From contig NZ_JAUSWJ010000001.1 of the NCBI RefSeq assembly GCF_030815145.1, forward strand, positions 434,001 to 498,000: 64,000 nt of DNA, written 5' to 3'. The position numbers and the translations under genes were made by a program. Below are positions 1-9,124 of the stretch, piece after piece (within the stretch, counting starts at the first letter, position 1; the number at the start of each line of letters is the position of its first letter). Origin of the DNA: Kaistia geumhonensis (GTDB taxonomy: Bacteria; Pseudomonadota; Alphaproteobacteria; Rhizobiales; Kaistiaceae). The notes under the pieces were generated by a model that was not told the DNA's origin, ran no database searches, and saw only the letters and a list, made by a program, of their open reading frames with translations.

Positions 1-200
1 GGCTCGTCGCGCCGCAGGCGCTGCTCGGCGTCATGGTCGCGGAATGGCTCGTGACCGGCGTCGGGCTCGGCAACCTCCTCAACGTCTCCCGCGGCGGGCT
101 CAATTACGACATGATCTGGGCCGGCGCGCTGGTCTCGATCCTCATCTCCGTCGCCGCCTATGAGGGCGTCGGCCTCATCGAAAGGAGGATCGCCCGATGA
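1..200 (+). CDS. ABC transporter permease, C-terminal end only (partial)
   Basis: The frame opening at base 3 encodes the last 65 residues of a protein whose start lies outside the window. It reads LVAPQALLGVMVAEWLV and ends in ERRIAR, with two hydrophobic stretches separated by a short loop. This matches the end of the binding-protein-dependent permease family of the SsuC/TauC/ThiX type, where the segment after the EAA loop carries the final membrane helices. Its stop overlaps the next start (ATGA at 197-200), so the two are co-translated. It probably pairs with the NMT1-type binding protein encoded at 992. The cargo cannot be read from this fragment. Confidence 0.75.
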   Translation, partial: LVAPQALLGVMVAEWLVTGVGLGNLLNVSRGGLNYDMIWAGALVSILISVAAYEGVGLIERRIAR

Positions 201-637
201 CCGCGATCCGCTGGCACCATGCCTCGCTCACGGTCGCCGAAATCGACCCGGCCATCGCATTCTTCTCGGCGGTCTTCGGCTTCGAACCGTTGTTCATCGA
301 GCGCGGCATGCGCGACGACATCATCGCGCTGACCGGACGGGACGGGCTCGCCTGCGACTTCACGCAGATGCGGTCCGAAGCCTATCCGCTGATCCTCGAG
401 CTGATCGCCTTTACCAGCGACGACGGCGCGCGGCCCGATGCCGACCCCCTGCCCTGGCGTCCCGGCGCCGGTCATGTCGCCTTTCATGTCGACGATTTCG
501 ACGGCGTCGTCGCGGCTGCCCTGGCGCATGGCGCCGAGGCGCTCGGCAAGGCGATCACCTTCCCCGGCGGCCGCTCGATCTATTTGCGCGCGCCGGGCGG
601 CGCCTTCTTCGAAATCGAATATCTCGTGGAGGCGTAG
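197..637 (+). CDS. VOC family (glyoxalase/bleomycin-resistance fold) protein
   Basis: A 146-residue protein with a single vicinal-oxygen-chelate fold made of two beta-alpha-beta-beta-beta modules. The candidate metal ligands are in the usual places: His7/His8 at the start, Glu68 in LILELI, His93 in GHVAFHV and a glutamate near 139-141 in FFEIEY. Members are small metal-dependent isomerases, lyases or dioxygenases, or binding proteins without enzymatic activity; the exact reaction is not identifiable. The start is well supported by AAAGGAGG lying inside the end of the upstream permease gene, with which it overlaps by 4 bases. Being placed inside a transport and catabolic cluster suggests it acts on the imported compound or a breakdown product. 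Confidence 0.85.
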   Translation: MTAIRWHHASLTVAEIDPAIAFFSAVFGFEPLFIERGMRDDIIALTGRDGLACDFTQMRSEAYPLILELIAFTSDDGARPDADPLPWRPGAGHVAFHVDDFDGVVAAALAHGAEALGKAITFPGGRSIYLRAPGGAFFEIEYLVEA

Positions 638-991
638 TGATGCCGTCTCCCGGTCGCCTGTCGATCGAAATGCGAACCGTGTCGAGCGACCGTTCTTTAG
701 TTAGGCAGCCCGTGCCTATTCTTTGCACATCGCTTGACAACAAGATCGCGATGAAGCCGTTGCGCGATGCAATATTGGCATTATTATTACCGGATACGGT
801 TCAGATCGACCGGAAAGACGGGTCGAACCGACAGTCGGAAACTGACAGCCGGCATCGTGGTGCCGCGGGCCTTGTCATTGCCGACGAAGCGTTGAGCGCC
901 CCTTCAGGCCACGGCCATCCGCTCCGCCTCCCCGGAGCCCGGCCGGCCATGCGGGCATTCCCGAACCACTCCCGAGACTGAGGAGTTCGCC
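638..991 (+). other. Non-coding leader region of the NMT1 binding-protein operon
   Basis: This 354-base gap has no convincing gene. Open frames crossing it lack homology-like composition and are shadows. It is less GC-rich around 700-800 than the neighbouring genes, and holds a TTGACA at 734-739 without a clear matching -10 and the candidate promoter and palindrome listed separately. About 200 bases separate that promoter from the start codon at 992. I looked for thiamine-pyrophosphate, FMN and purine riboswitch core motifs there and found none. Confidence 0.5.
760..787 (+). promoter_or_regulatory. Candidate sigma-70 promoter with an operator-like palindrome in the spacer
   Basis: TTGCGC (760-765) and TATTAT (782-787) are 16 bases apart. 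The spacer carries ATGCAATATTGGCAT (767-781), an imperfect inverted repeat whose core CAATATTG (770-777) is a perfect 8-base palindrome. A repressor bound there would block the promoter of the downstream operon. No regulator gene lies nearby in the window. This is inference from sequence only. Confidence 0.35.
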
Positions 992-1975
992 ATGACGTTC
1001 AAGCAGACCCGCCGCGCCTTCGGCAAGACCGCCCTCGCCGGCCTCGCCGCCGCGGCCTTCGCGCCCATCGGCCTTGCCCGCGCCGCCGGCAGCCCGCTGG
1101 CCTTCCAGTCGATCTGGATCAACGATCCCGAGTTCATCGGCTATTTCATCGCCATCGACAAAGGCTGGTACACCGAGGAAGGCATCGACCTCACCTATAT
1201 CCCGGGCGGCCCCGACGTGATCCCGCAGGCGGCGCTGCTCACGGGGAAAGCCGATATCGCGCTGACCTCGCTGATCGAGACGGCCTCGGCGGTTTCCGAG
1301 AAGGGCGCCACCTTCAAGATCATCGGCGCACAGTTCCAGAAGAGCCCGGACAGCGTCATCAGCCTCGAGCAGTCGGGCATCAAGACGATCAAGGATCTCG
1401 TCGGCAAGACGGTCGCCTGCCCGCCGCTCAGCCTCGGCACCTTCAAGGTCCTGCTCGGCCTCAACGGCGTCACCGAGGACCAGCTCAAGATCGTCCCCTA
1501 CGCCTTCGATCCGACGCCGCTCGCGACGGGCCAGGTCGACGCGGTGGTCGACTTCATGACCTCGCTGCCCTTCATCGTCGAGCAGACCTCGGGGAAGAAG
1601 GCGAGCTACATGCTGTTCTACGATTTCGGCCTGCCCTTCGGACAGGACCTCGTGACGGTCAGCGAGGAGACGCTCAAGAACCGGCGCAAGGATATCGTCG
1701 GCTTCATGCGCGCCAGCCGGAAGGGATGGAACGAGGAGATCGCCCATCCCGACAAGTATGTGAAGGAGTACGAGAACACCTGGTTCAAGGGCAACGGCTA
1801 CACGCCCGAGGCGGCGCTCTTCCATGGCAAGGTGCAGCTGCCGCTGATGGAAAACCCGAACGGCATTTTCGCGATGGACGACGCCTGGATCGACAAGAAC
1901 CTCGCGACGCTCGACAAGGTGGGCGTCAAGGCCGACAAAAGCCTGTTCGACACCTCGATCCTCGCGGAACTCTGA
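992..1975 (+). CDS. NMT1/THI5-type ABC transporter substrate-binding protein, Tat signal
   Basis: A 327-residue periplasmic binding protein. The N-terminus has a twin-arginine signal (TRRAFGK then a hydrophobic stretch ending near ARAAG, about residue 31), so it is exported folded. The mature part begins with the family hallmark GYFIAIDKGWYTEEGIDL pattern at about residues 49-66, typical of the NMT1/THI5-like group that binds hydroxymethylpyrimidine, riboflavin precursors, sulfonates and other small organics. The start follows GAGGAG at a 6-base spacing. The cognate permease is probably the fragment at 1-200; the ATPase must lie upstream outside the window. The ligand is unknown, though the nucleoside hydrolase downstream makes a nucleoside-related or pyrimidine-like ligand plausible. 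Confidence 0.85.
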   Translation: MTFKQTRRAFGKTALAGLAAAAFAPIGLARAAGSPLAFQSIWINDPEFIGYFIAIDKGWYTEEGIDLTYIPGGPDVIPQAALLTGKADIALTSLIETASAVSEKGATFKIIGAQFQKSPDSVISLEQSGIKTIKDLVGKTVACPPLSLGTFKVLLGLNGVTEDQLKIVPYAFDPTPLATGQVDAVVDFMTSLPFIVEQTSGKKASYMLFYDFGLPFGQDLVTVSEETLKNRRKDIVGFMRASRKGWNEEIAHPDKYVKEYENTWFKGNGYTPEAALFHGKVQLPLMENPNGIFAMDDAWIDKNLATLDKVGVKADKSLFDTSILAEL

Positions 1976-1978
1976 CAA

Positions 1979-2034
1979 GGACGGCCGCGGCGCGCGGCCC
2001 ATAACATTGATGAGGACGGCCGCGGCGCGCGGCC
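1979..2034 (+). repeat. Tandem 21-bp direct repeat, each copy a GC hairpin
   Basis: The same 21 bases, beginning GGACGGCCGCGG, occur at 1979-1999 and 2014-2034 with a 35-base period. Within each copy GGCCGCG and CGCGGCC form a 7-bp stem with a 3-base loop. The pair fills nearly the whole gap between the binding-protein gene and the oxidoreductase gene, and the second copy ends nine bases before the ATG at 2043, which has no proximal Shine-Dalgarno sequence. Confidence 0.85.
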
Positions 2035-2042
2035 TGTGACGC

Positions 2043-3149
2043 ATGGCAAAACTCTTTACGCCCCTCTCTGTGAGGGGCGTGACCTTCAAGAACCGCATCG
2101 TCGTCTCGCCGATGTGCCAGTACGCCGCGGTCGACGGACACGCGACGGACTGGCACTTCGACCATCATGCGCGCTTCGCGCTCGGCGGCGTCGGCGGTGC
2201 GCTCGTGGAAGCGACCGGTATCCTGCCGGAGGGGCGCATCACCCCGGATTGCCTCGGCATCTGGGACGACGCGCATATCCCGGGCCTTGCCCGCATCGTC
2301 GCGACCTATCACCGCCAGGGCGCGGCGATCGGCATCCAGATCAACCATGCCGGCCGCAAAGCCAGCTCGACGGCGCCCTGGGACGGCGGCTGGGCCATCC
2401 CCGCCGACGATCCTCGCGCATGGCCGACCGTTGCGCCCTCGGCCATCGCCTATCACGAGGACTGGCCGGTCCCGCACGAACTGACCGAGACCGAGATCGG
2501 GGGGATCGTCGAGGCCTTCGTCGCGGCGGCGCGCCGGGCGGTCGCAGCCGGGTTCGACTTCGTCGAGATCCATGGCGCGCACGGCTATCTGCTGCATGAA
2601 TTCGTCTCGCCGGTCTCCAACCGGCGGACGGACCGCTATGGCGGCAGCGCCGAGAACCGAATGCGCCTCTCCGTCGAGGTCGCCTCTCGCGTGCGGGCGT
2701 CGATCCCCGAGACCATGCCGCTGTTCTATCGGGCCTCCTGCATCGACCGGATTCCCGGCGAAGGACTGACGCTCGCCGATACGGTGCCCCTCGCCGCCGC
2801 GCTGAAGGATGTCGGCGTCGATGTCGTCGATTGCTCGGCCGGCGGCATCCTGGTTCGCACCAATCCCGGTCATATCAAGGAAGGCCCGGCCTTCCAGGTC
2901 GGCTTCGCGGAGCGTATCCGCGCGGAGACCGGCATCGCCACCATGGCCGTCGGCGCCATCACGGAGCCGGAGCAGGCCGAGGACATCATCGCCTTCGGCA
3001 AGGCCGATCTGGTCGCGCTCGCCCGCGAGATGCTGTCGGATTCGAACTTCGCCCATCGCGCCGCGCTGGCGCTCGGCATCGAGCGTCCCGATTTCGTGCT
3101 GCCCGAGCGCTACGCCTTCTATCTCCAGTTCCGGCGTCCGCAGCCATGA
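2043..3149 (+). CDS. NADH:flavin oxidoreductase, Old Yellow Enzyme family (YqjM-like)
   Basis: A 368-residue FMN-dependent TIM-barrel ene-reductase. SPMCQY puts a cysteine at residue 25, the redox-tuning cysteine of the YqjM/class III group. NHAGRK (101-106) and the IHGAHGYLLHEF block (176-187), followed by SPVSNRRTDRYGG, are the FMN and substrate-binding signatures with the paired His residues. These enzymes reduce activated C=C bonds or nitro groups, using NAD(P)H. The gene overlaps the next by ATGA (3146-3149), so the reductase and the aldo/keto reductase are made together. No good ribosome-binding site precedes ATG 2043; the GAGG upstream sits inside the repeated hairpin, so translation may be coupled or modulated. 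The physiological substrate is unknown. Confidence 0.92.
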   Translation: MAKLFTPLSVRGVTFKNRIVVSPMCQYAAVDGHATDWHFDHHARFALGGVGGALVEATGILPEGRITPDCLGIWDDAHIPGLARIVATYHRQGAAIGIQINHAGRKASSTAPWDGGWAIPADDPRAWPTVAPSAIAYHEDWPVPHELTETEIGGIVEAFVAAARRAVAAGFDFVEIHGAHGYLLHEFVSPVSNRRTDRYGGSAENRMRLSVEVASRVRASIPETMPLFYRASCIDRIPGEGLTLADTVPLAAALKDVGVDVVDCSAGGILVRTNPGHIKEGPAFQVGFAERIRAETGIATMAVGAITEPEQAEDIIAFGKADLVALAREMLSDSNFAHRAALALGIERPDFVLPERYAFYLQFRRPQP

Positions 3150-4204
3150 CGACGCTGGACCGCGTGCCGCTCGGCCGGCGCTCCGGATTGACCGTCTCGC
3201 GCGTCGGCTTCGGTTCGGCGCCGCTTGGCGATTTCTTCGAGAAGCTGGACGAGCGGGAGGCGATCGCCACCGTCGAGGCCGCCTTTGCCGCGGGCATCAC
3301 GCTCGTCGACACCTCGCCGCATTACGGCAACGGCCTCGCCGAGCACCGCATCGGAACGGCGCTGCGCTCCGTGCCACGCGACAGCGTGGTCATCTCAACC
3401 AAGATCGGCCGCGTCATGACGGCCGTCTCGCCGGCCGGAAGCCCGCCACCGCCGCCGGCGCGCGGCTTCGTCGGCTCGCTGCCGCACCGGCCGCGCTTCG
3501 ACTATTCCTATGACGGCGTGATGCGCTCCTTCGAGCAGTCTCTCCTGCGCCTCGGCACCGACCGCATCGATATCCTGCTGATCCACGACATCGACGCCTG
3601 GTCGCAGGGCGAGGACATGGTGGAGGCGCGCTATCGCGAGGCGATCGGCAGCGGGTACCGGGCGCTCGACGAGCTTCGCTCATCAGGTGTCGTGAAGGCG
3701 ATCGGCCTCGGTCTCGACGATCACGACTGGTGCGAACGCTTCCTGCGCGAGGCGGAGTTCGACGCCGTGCTGCTCGCCGGCCGCTATTCGCTGCTCGAAC
3801 AGCCCGCGCTGCCGACCCTGCTGCCGCTGGCGCTCGAGCAGGGCGTCGGCATCATGCTCGGCGGCATCTTCAATTCCGGGATTCTCGCGACCGGTGCCGT
3901 CCCGGGCGCCCGCTACAACTACGAGGCCGCGCCGCCGGAGATCATGGAGCGCGTCGCGCGGATCGAGGCGGTGTGCCGGGCGCATTCCGTGTCGCTGCCG
4001 CGCGCCGCCGTGCAGTTCGTGCTCGGCCATCCGGCCGTGTCCTCGCTGGTCCTCGGCGCGGTGAAGCCCGCCGAGATCGCCCGCAACCTCGCCGCGCTCG
4101 ATGAGCCCGTTCCGGACGGCCTCTGGAGCGACCTTAAGACCGAGGGATTGCTCGATCCCGACGCGCCGACCCCCAACAAGAAGCCCCAAAGGGAGAACGC
4201 CTGA
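3146..4204 (+). CDS. Aldo/keto reductase, D-threo-aldose / L-fucose dehydrogenase-like
   Basis: A 352-residue NAD(P)-dependent AKR. The catalytic tetrad is visible as Asp55, Tyr60, Lys86 and His147. The long insert after the catalytic lysine (proline-rich, then FDYSYDGVMRSFEQSL) is typical of the subgroup that oxidises aldoses such as L-fucose at C1, and that also contains pyridoxal 4-dehydrogenase. The start at 3146 overlaps the upstream stop by 4 bases; a longer in-frame extension back to 2831 runs inside the previous gene and is rejected. A paralogue lies at 19584. Oxidation of a sugar or related aldehyde freed by the downstream nucleoside hydrolase is one possibility but is inference. Confidence 0.9.
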   Translation: MTTLDRVPLGRRSGLTVSRVGFGSAPLGDFFEKLDEREAIATVEAAFAAGITLVDTSPHYGNGLAEHRIGTALRSVPRDSVVISTKIGRVMTAVSPAGSPPPPPARGFVGSLPHRPRFDYSYDGVMRSFEQSLLRLGTDRIDILLIHDIDAWSQGEDMVEARYREAIGSGYRALDELRSSGVVKAIGLGLDDHDWCERFLREAEFDAVLLAGRYSLLEQPALPTLLPLALEQGVGIMLGGIFNSGILATGAVPGARYNYEAAPPEIMERVARIEAVCRAHSVSLPRAAVQFVLGHPAVSSLVLGAVKPAEIARNLAALDEPVPDGLWSDLKTEGLLDPDAPTPNKKPQRENA

Positions 4205-4205
4205 C

Positions 4206-5168
4206 ATGCCGCTCAACCAGCCCGCCAAGACGCTCTGGATCGATACCGACACCGGTTCCGACGATGCCGTCGCTCTCGTGATGGCGTTCCAGAACCCCAA
4301 TGTCGAGATCGCCGGCATTTCGGTCGTCGCGGGCAATATCTCGCTCGAGAAGGCGCTTCAGAACGCGCTCTATACCCGCGAGCTCTGTGGCGCCCAGCAC
4401 ATCCCTGTCTATGCCGGCCTCGCGGTACCGCTGATCCGCGGCCCCTTCCATGCGGAGAACGTGCATGGCGAGGACGGCATGGGCGATATCGGCCTGCCGC
4501 TCTCCGGCCGCGTGGCCGACGAGGGCCATGCCATCGACCGCATGATCGAGACGATCCTCGCGCGTCCCGGCGAGATCACCCTCGTGACCCTCGGGCCGCT
4601 CACCAATGTCGCCGTCGCACTCGCCCGCGAGCCGAAGCTCGCCACGGCGGTGAAACATTGCGTCATCATGGGCGGAATTGGCGACGGGCCGGGTAATGTT
4701 ACGCCGGCTGCGGAATTCAATATCTATGCCGACCCCGACGCCGCCCGTATGGTGTTCCAGTCGGGCATGCCGATCGTGATGTGCGGCTGGGAAATCTCCT
4801 GCCGCCATGCGGTCGTCGAGCCGGCCGACACCGACGAACTGAAGCGCGTCGGTGGCGCTCTCGGTGCCTTCTGCGTCGATATCCAGCGTTTCCTCGTCGA
4901 GTTCGCGACCAAGATCTCGGGCCTTCCCGGCATCGACCTGCCGGATCCGATCACCATGGCGATCGCGATCGATCCCTCGATCGTGACGAAGTCGAGCGAG
5001 GCCTATGTGGAGGTGGTGAACGCCGACGGACCGGCGCTCGGCCAGACGATCGTCGACCGCAAGCTGCATGCCGGCAAACCGGTCAACGCGACGGTCGTGG
5101 ACAGCGCCTCGCGCGATGGTTTCATGAAGATGCTGACCGACGCGGTAACTCGCCCCGTCGGCGGCTGA
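4206..5168 (+). CDS. Nucleoside hydrolase (IUNH family)
   Basis: A 320-residue inosine/uridine-preferring nucleoside hydrolase that splits the N-glycosidic bond of ribonucleosides to free base and ribose. The calcium-binding signature DTDTGSDD is at residues 13-20, and the later NxxADPDAARMVF block and the C-terminal Asp-rich loop region fit the fold. Length is normal for the family. The start at 4206 lies one base after the upstream stop and is preceded by GGGAG. It has no signal peptide, so it acts in the cytoplasm after import. Its place between an oxidoreductase pair and an ECF S-component suggests salvage or catabolism of an unusual nucleoside. Base specificity cannot be told. Confidence 0.92.
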   Translation: MPLNQPAKTLWIDTDTGSDDAVALVMAFQNPNVEIAGISVVAGNISLEKALQNALYTRELCGAQHIPVYAGLAVPLIRGPFHAENVHGEDGMGDIGLPLSGRVADEGHAIDRMIETILARPGEITLVTLGPLTNVAVALAREPKLATAVKHCVIMGGIGDGPGNVTPAAEFNIYADPDAARMVFQSGMPIVMCGWEISCRHAVVEPADTDELKRVGGALGAFCVDIQRFLVEFATKISGLPGIDLPDPITMAIAIDPSIVTKSSEAYVEVVNADGPALGQTIVDRKLHAGKPVNATVVDSASRDGFMKMLTDAVTRPVGG

Positions 5169-5285
5169 ACGAGAAGGCAGGCCGGAAACCGGCCGTCTGC
5201 CCCCGACACGATCGCCGGGGGCCAACAAGAATGCCGGCCAACCGGCCGGCGGGGTGTGGGTCCATCTTCCACGGGGAACGACAGA

Positions 5286-5858
5286 ATGAAGTTCGACAAC
5301 AGAACGCTCGTGCTGATGGCGGCGGCCATCGTCATCAACATCGTGGTCGGCCAGATCGTGGCCTGGCTGAAACTGCCGATCTTTCTCGATTCGATCGGCA
5401 CGGTCCTGGTGGCCATCCTGGCCGGGCCGATCGCGGGCGCCATCACCGGCGTGCTCGCCAACCTGATCTGGGGCCTCATCCTCGATCCGGTCGCCGCGGC
5501 CTTCTTCCCGGTCGCGCTGGTCATCGGCCTCACCGCCGGCATCCTCGCCCGCTACGGCTGGTTCTCCTCGCTCTGGAAGACGATCGTGGCCGGCGTGATC
5601 GTCACGATCACGTCGACGATCGTATCCATCCCGATCATCGTCTACATGTTCGGCGGCGTGACCGGCTCGGGCACGGACTTCGCGACGGCCTATCTGCTGG
5701 CCATGGGCAACCAGCTCATCGCCTCGGTCGCGGTGTCGAACCTCATCCAGAACCTCGCCGACAAGGTCATCACCTGCGTCGTCGCCTGGCTGATCGCCAT
5801 CCGCCTGCCGCGCAACTTCACGACCGGCCTGCCCTTCTTCGCCTACACGAAGGCCTGA
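5286..5858 (+). CDS. ECF-type transporter S-component (solitary)
   Basis: A 190-residue integral membrane protein with about five to six hydrophobic helices and the early FLDSIGT motif followed by an AGPIAGAITGVLAN stretch, features of substrate-capture S-components of energy-coupling-factor vitamin and nucleoside-precursor transporters. No EcfT or EcfA gene is adjacent in the window, so it either shares a distant module or works alone. The start follows GGGGAA. It is the last gene of the leftward-bounded operon and is followed by a strong terminator. The ligand is unknown; the neighbouring nucleoside hydrolase suggests a nucleobase, nucleoside or vitamin-related compound. Confidence 0.78.
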   Translation: MKFDNRTLVLMAAAIVINIVVGQIVAWLKLPIFLDSIGTVLVAILAGPIAGAITGVLANLIWGLILDPVAAAFFPVALVIGLTAGILARYGWFSSLWKTIVAGVIVTITSTIVSIPIIVYMFGGVTGSGTDFATAYLLAMGNQLIASVAVSNLIQNLADKVITCVVAWLIAIRLPRNFTTGLPFFAYTKA

Positions 5859-5885
5859 CCGGTCCGGCCTCTGCTCGGAACGATC

Positions 5886-5922
5886 GATGGCGGCGGGAGC
5901 GATCCCGCCGCCATCTTCTTTT
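5886..5922 (+). terminator. Rho-independent terminator after the S-component gene
   Basis: A perfect 13-bp stem (5886-5898 with 5903-5915) encloses a GCGA loop and is followed by TTCTTTT. It ends the plus-strand operon and separates it from the convergent RND operon, whose last stop is at 5966. Confidence 0.88.
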
Positions 5923-5965
5923 CCCGGCCGTGGGTAGGGCCGCCGGCCCGGAAAAGCGCGTTCTT

Positions 5966-8900
5966 TCAGTGAGCGGGTGTGGGCTCCGCAGAGCTCGGCG
6001 TCGCCGTATCCTTCGGCTTCCGCCGACGGGAGAGCCGCAGCACGACCACATAGAACATCGGCACCATGAAGATGCCGATCGTCGTCGCCGCGATCATGCC
6101 GCCCATCACGCCGATGCCGACGGCGTTCTGCGCCCCCGAGCCAGCGCCGGTGGCGATCGCGAGCGGCAGCACGCCGAGGATGAAGGCGAGCGACGTCATC
6201 AGGATCGGCCGCAGGCGCTGCCGCGCCGCCAGCAGGGTCGCCTCGACCAGTTCCTTGCCCGCCGCCTGCTGGTCGCGCGCGAACTCCACGATCAGGATCG
6301 CATTCTTCGCGGAGAGGCCGATCGTCGTCAGCAGCCCGACCTTGAAATAGACGTCGTTCGACTGGCCGAAGAGCTTCGCCGCCGCGAGCGCGCCGAGGAC
6401 GCCGATCGGCACCGCGAGCATCACCGAGAACGGGATCGACCAGCTCTCGTAGAGGGCCGCGAGGCAGAGGAAGACGACGAGGATCGAGATCGCGTAGAGC
6501 GACAGCGCCTGGTTGCCGGACAATTGCTCCTGGTAGGAGAGACCCGTCCATTCCGCCGTGAAGCCTGATGGCAACTCGGAAACGAGCTTCAGCATCTCGT
6601 CCATCGCCGTGCCGGAGGAGACGCCCTGCGCCGCGGAACCCTGGATGGAGACCGCCGAGATGCCGTTGTAGCGGTCGAGCTTCGGCGAGCCCCGCCCCCA
6701 AGACGAAGCCGTGAAGCTGGAGAAGGGCACCATTTCGCCGCCGGCGTTGCGCACATACCAGGAATTGACGCTTCCGGGGCTGTCGCGGAATGCGGCGTCG
6801 CCCTCGACATAGACGGGCTTCACCTTGCCGCGGTCGATGAAGTCGTTGACATAGCTGCCGGCGAAGGCGGTCGAGATCGTATTGTTGATGTCGGCGAGGT
6901 CGATGCCGAGGGCGCGCGCCTTCGCCTGGTCGATGTCGATGTTGAACTGGGCCTGGTCCTCCTGTCCGCCCTGCCGGACGCCGCTCAACTGGCTGTCCTT
7001 GCCGGCGGCTGTCAGAAGCTGGTCGCGTGCCGCCTTCAGCGCGTCCTGCCCGGCGCCGGCCGTATCCTGGAGATACATCTCGAAGCCGTTCGACTGTCCG
7101 AGCCCGGGCAGGACCGGCGGCGCGAGCGCGATGACCTGGCCGTCGCGGATCTTCGAGAACGCGGCCATCGCACGGCCCGCGATCGCCGCCGATGTCTGGT
7201 CCTTGCCGGTGCGCTCGGCGAAGTCCTTCAGCTTCACGAAGGCCATGGCGGCGTTCTGGCCGCTGCCGTTGAAGCCGAAGCCGACGGCGGCGAAGACATC
7301 AGCGACATTGGCCTTCTCGTCGTTCAGGAAATGGTCCTCGACCTGCTTGACCACCTCGAGGGTCCGGGCCTGGGTCGCGCCGGGGGGCAGCGTGATCATG
7401 GTCATGAGCACCCCCTGGTCCTCCTCCGGCAGGAAGGAACTCGGCAGGCGGGCAAAGAGCAGGTAGACGCCGACCACCATGATGGCGAAGAGCGCGAGGA
7501 AGCGCAGCGGCCGGCGGATGACTCCGCCGACGCCCCGGACATAGCCGTCGGTGGCGCGGTCGAAGCCGCGATTGAAGAGCCCGAACAGCCCCTTTTTCGG
7601 GGCATGACCATTCGGCTTGAGCATGGTCGCGCACAGCGCCGGGGTCAGCACGATCGCAACCAGCACCGACAGGACCATCGCCGAGACGATCGTCACCGAG
7701 AACTGGCGATAGATGACGCCGACGGAGCCGGAGAAGAACGCCATCGGCAGGAAGACCGCCGAAAGTACCATCGCGATGCCGATCAGCGCACCGGTGATTT
7801 CTCCCATCGACTTCCGCGTCGCCTCGACCGGACCGAGTCCCTCTTCCGCCATCACGCGCTCGACATTCTCGACCACGACGATGGCATCGTCGACGAGAAG
7901 ACCGATGGCGAGCACCATCGCGAACATGGTCAGCGTGTTGATCGAGTAGCCGAAGAAGGCGAGCACGCCGAAGGTGCCGAGGAGCACGACGGGAACGGCG
8001 ATCGTCGGGATCAGAGTCGCGCGGATGTTCTGCAGGAAGAGCAGCATGACCAGGAAGACGAGCACCACCGCCTCGGCGAGTGTCTCGAACACCTTCTCGA
8101 TCGAGAGCTCGACGAACGGCGTGGTGTCGTAGGGATAGACGACCTCGACGCCGGACGGTAGGCCGGCCGACAGCGTATCCATCGCCGCGCGCACGCCCTC
8201 GGCCGTGGAAATCGCATTGGCTCCGGTCGCGAGATTGATGCCGAAGCCGGCGGCGGGCAGACCGTCGAAGCGCGAGACGGTGTTGTAGCTCTCCGAGCCG
8301 ATCTCGACGCGGGCGACGTCGGAGAGATGGACGATCGAGCCGTCCGTGGCGGTCTTGAGGATGATGTTGCGGAACTGGTCGGGCGTCTGAAGCTGGCTCT
8401 GTGCCGTCACGGTCACGTTGAGCTGCTGGCCGTCCCTGCTCGGCAGTCCGCCGATCTGCCCGGCCGAGACCTGGCGATTCTGGACCGATATGGCCGAGGA
8501 CACGTCGCTCGGCATCAGCTGGTATTTCGCGAGCTTCGAGGGATCGAGCCAGATGCGCATCGCATAGCCCGAGCCGAACACGTTGACGTCGCCAACGCCG
8601 GCGACGCGCTTCAGCGCATCCTGAAAGGTGGAGCGGAAATAGTCGCCGAGATCGGCCGACGAGATGCTGCCGTCGCGCGACACGAGAGCGCCGACCATGA
8701 GAATAGACGTGGTCGACTTGGTGACCGTGACGCCCTGGCTGATGACCGCGTCGGGAAGCTGCGATTCAACCAGCTGCAGTTTGTTCTGTACCTGCACCTG
8801 GGCGATGTCGGGGTCCACGCCGCTGGCGAATGTCAGCTGAATCGAGGCCTGACCGGAGGAGGTGCTCGACGCGGACATGTAGTCGAGATTTTCGAGGCCA

Positions 8901-9124
8901 GTCATGCCCTGCTCGATGATCTTGGTCACCGAGTTCTCGACCGTTTCGGCGCTGGCGCCGGGATAGGTGGCCGAGATGCGCACCGTCGTCGGCGCGATTT
9001 CCGGATATTGCGCGATCGGCAGGGTGTAGATGCCGAGCAGGCCACCCAGCATGACCGCGATCGCCAGCACCCAGGCGAAGATCGGCCGCTCGATGAAGAA
9101 ATCCGCAAGGGAAGCGCGCTTCAT
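5966..9124 (-). CDS. RND multidrug efflux permease (AcrB/MexB-like, HAE1)
   Basis: A 1052-residue inner-membrane proton/drug antiporter of normal family length. The N-terminus ([14 protein letters not shown]) is the first helix of HAE1 pumps. The proton-relay aspartates are Asp412-Asp413 in [14 protein letters not shown], and the partner lysine is in [13 protein letters not shown] near the C-terminus. [19 protein letters not shown] is the conserved porter-domain motif. It begins with ATGA overlapping the adaptor stop (9121-9124), so the two subunits are co-translated. No TolC-like outer-membrane gene and no TetR or other local repressor lies beside it, so the outer-membrane channel must come from elsewhere. 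Confidence 0.96.
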   Translation of the reverse strand: MKRASLADFFIERPIFAWVLAIAVMLGGLLGIYTLPIAQYPEIAPTTVRISATYPGASAETVENSVTKIIEQGMTGLENLDYMSASSTSSGQASIQLTFASGVDPDIAQVQVQNKLQLVESQLPDAVISQGVTVTKSTTSILMVGALVSRDGSISSADLGDYFRSTFQDALKRVAGVGDVNVFGSGYAMRIWLDPSKLAKYQLMPSDVSSAISVQNRQVSAGQIGGLPSRDGQQLNVTVTAQSQLQTPDQFRNIILKTATDGSIVHLSDVARVEIGSESYNTVSRFDGLPAAGFGINLATGANAISTAEGVRAAMDTLSAGLPSGVEVVYPYDTTPFVELSIEKVFETLAEAVVLVFLVMLLFLQNIRATLIPTIAVPVVLLGTFGVLAFFGYSINTLTMFAMVLAIGLLVDDAIVVVENVERVMAEEGLGPVEATRKSMGEITGALIGIAMVLSAVFLPMAFFSGSVGVIYRQFSVTIVSAMVLSVLVAIVLTPALCATMLKPNGHAPKKGLFGLFNRGFDRATDGYVRGVGGVIRRPLRFLALFAIMVVGVYLLFARLPSSFLPEEDQGVLMTMITLPPGATQARTLEVVKQVEDHFLNDEKANVADVFAAVGFGFNGSGQNAAMAFVKLKDFAERTGKDQTSAAIAGRAMAAFSKIRDGQVIALAPPVLPGLGQSNGFEMYLQDTAGAGQDALKAARDQLLTAAGKDSQLSGVRQGGQEDQAQFNIDIDQAKARALGIDLADINNTISTAFAGSYVNDFIDRGKVKPVYVEGDAAFRDSPGSVNSWYVRNAGGEMVPFSSFTASSWGRGSPKLDRYNGISAVSIQGSAAQGVSSGTAMDEMLKLVSELPSGFTAEWTGLSYQEQLSGNQALSLYAISILVVFLCLAALYESWSIPFSVMLAVPIGVLGALAAAKLFGQSNDVYFKVGLLTTIGLSAKNAILIVEFARDQQAAGKELVEATLLAARQRLRPILMTSLAFILGVLPLAIATGAGSGAQNAVGIGVMGGMIAATTIGIFMVPMFYVVVLRLSRRRKPKDTATPSSAEPTPAH

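Noticed and set aside
790-991. A thiamine-pyrophosphate or purine riboswitch before the NMT1 binding-protein gene
   Set aside because: No conserved CUGAGA/ACCUGA pair or purine-riboswitch core was found in the leader.
4134-6701. An 855-codon minus-strand open frame across nucleoside hydrolase and S-component genes
   Set aside because: Shadow frame of real plus-strand genes; composition is Arg/Gly/Asp-rich and it crosses a strong terminator.
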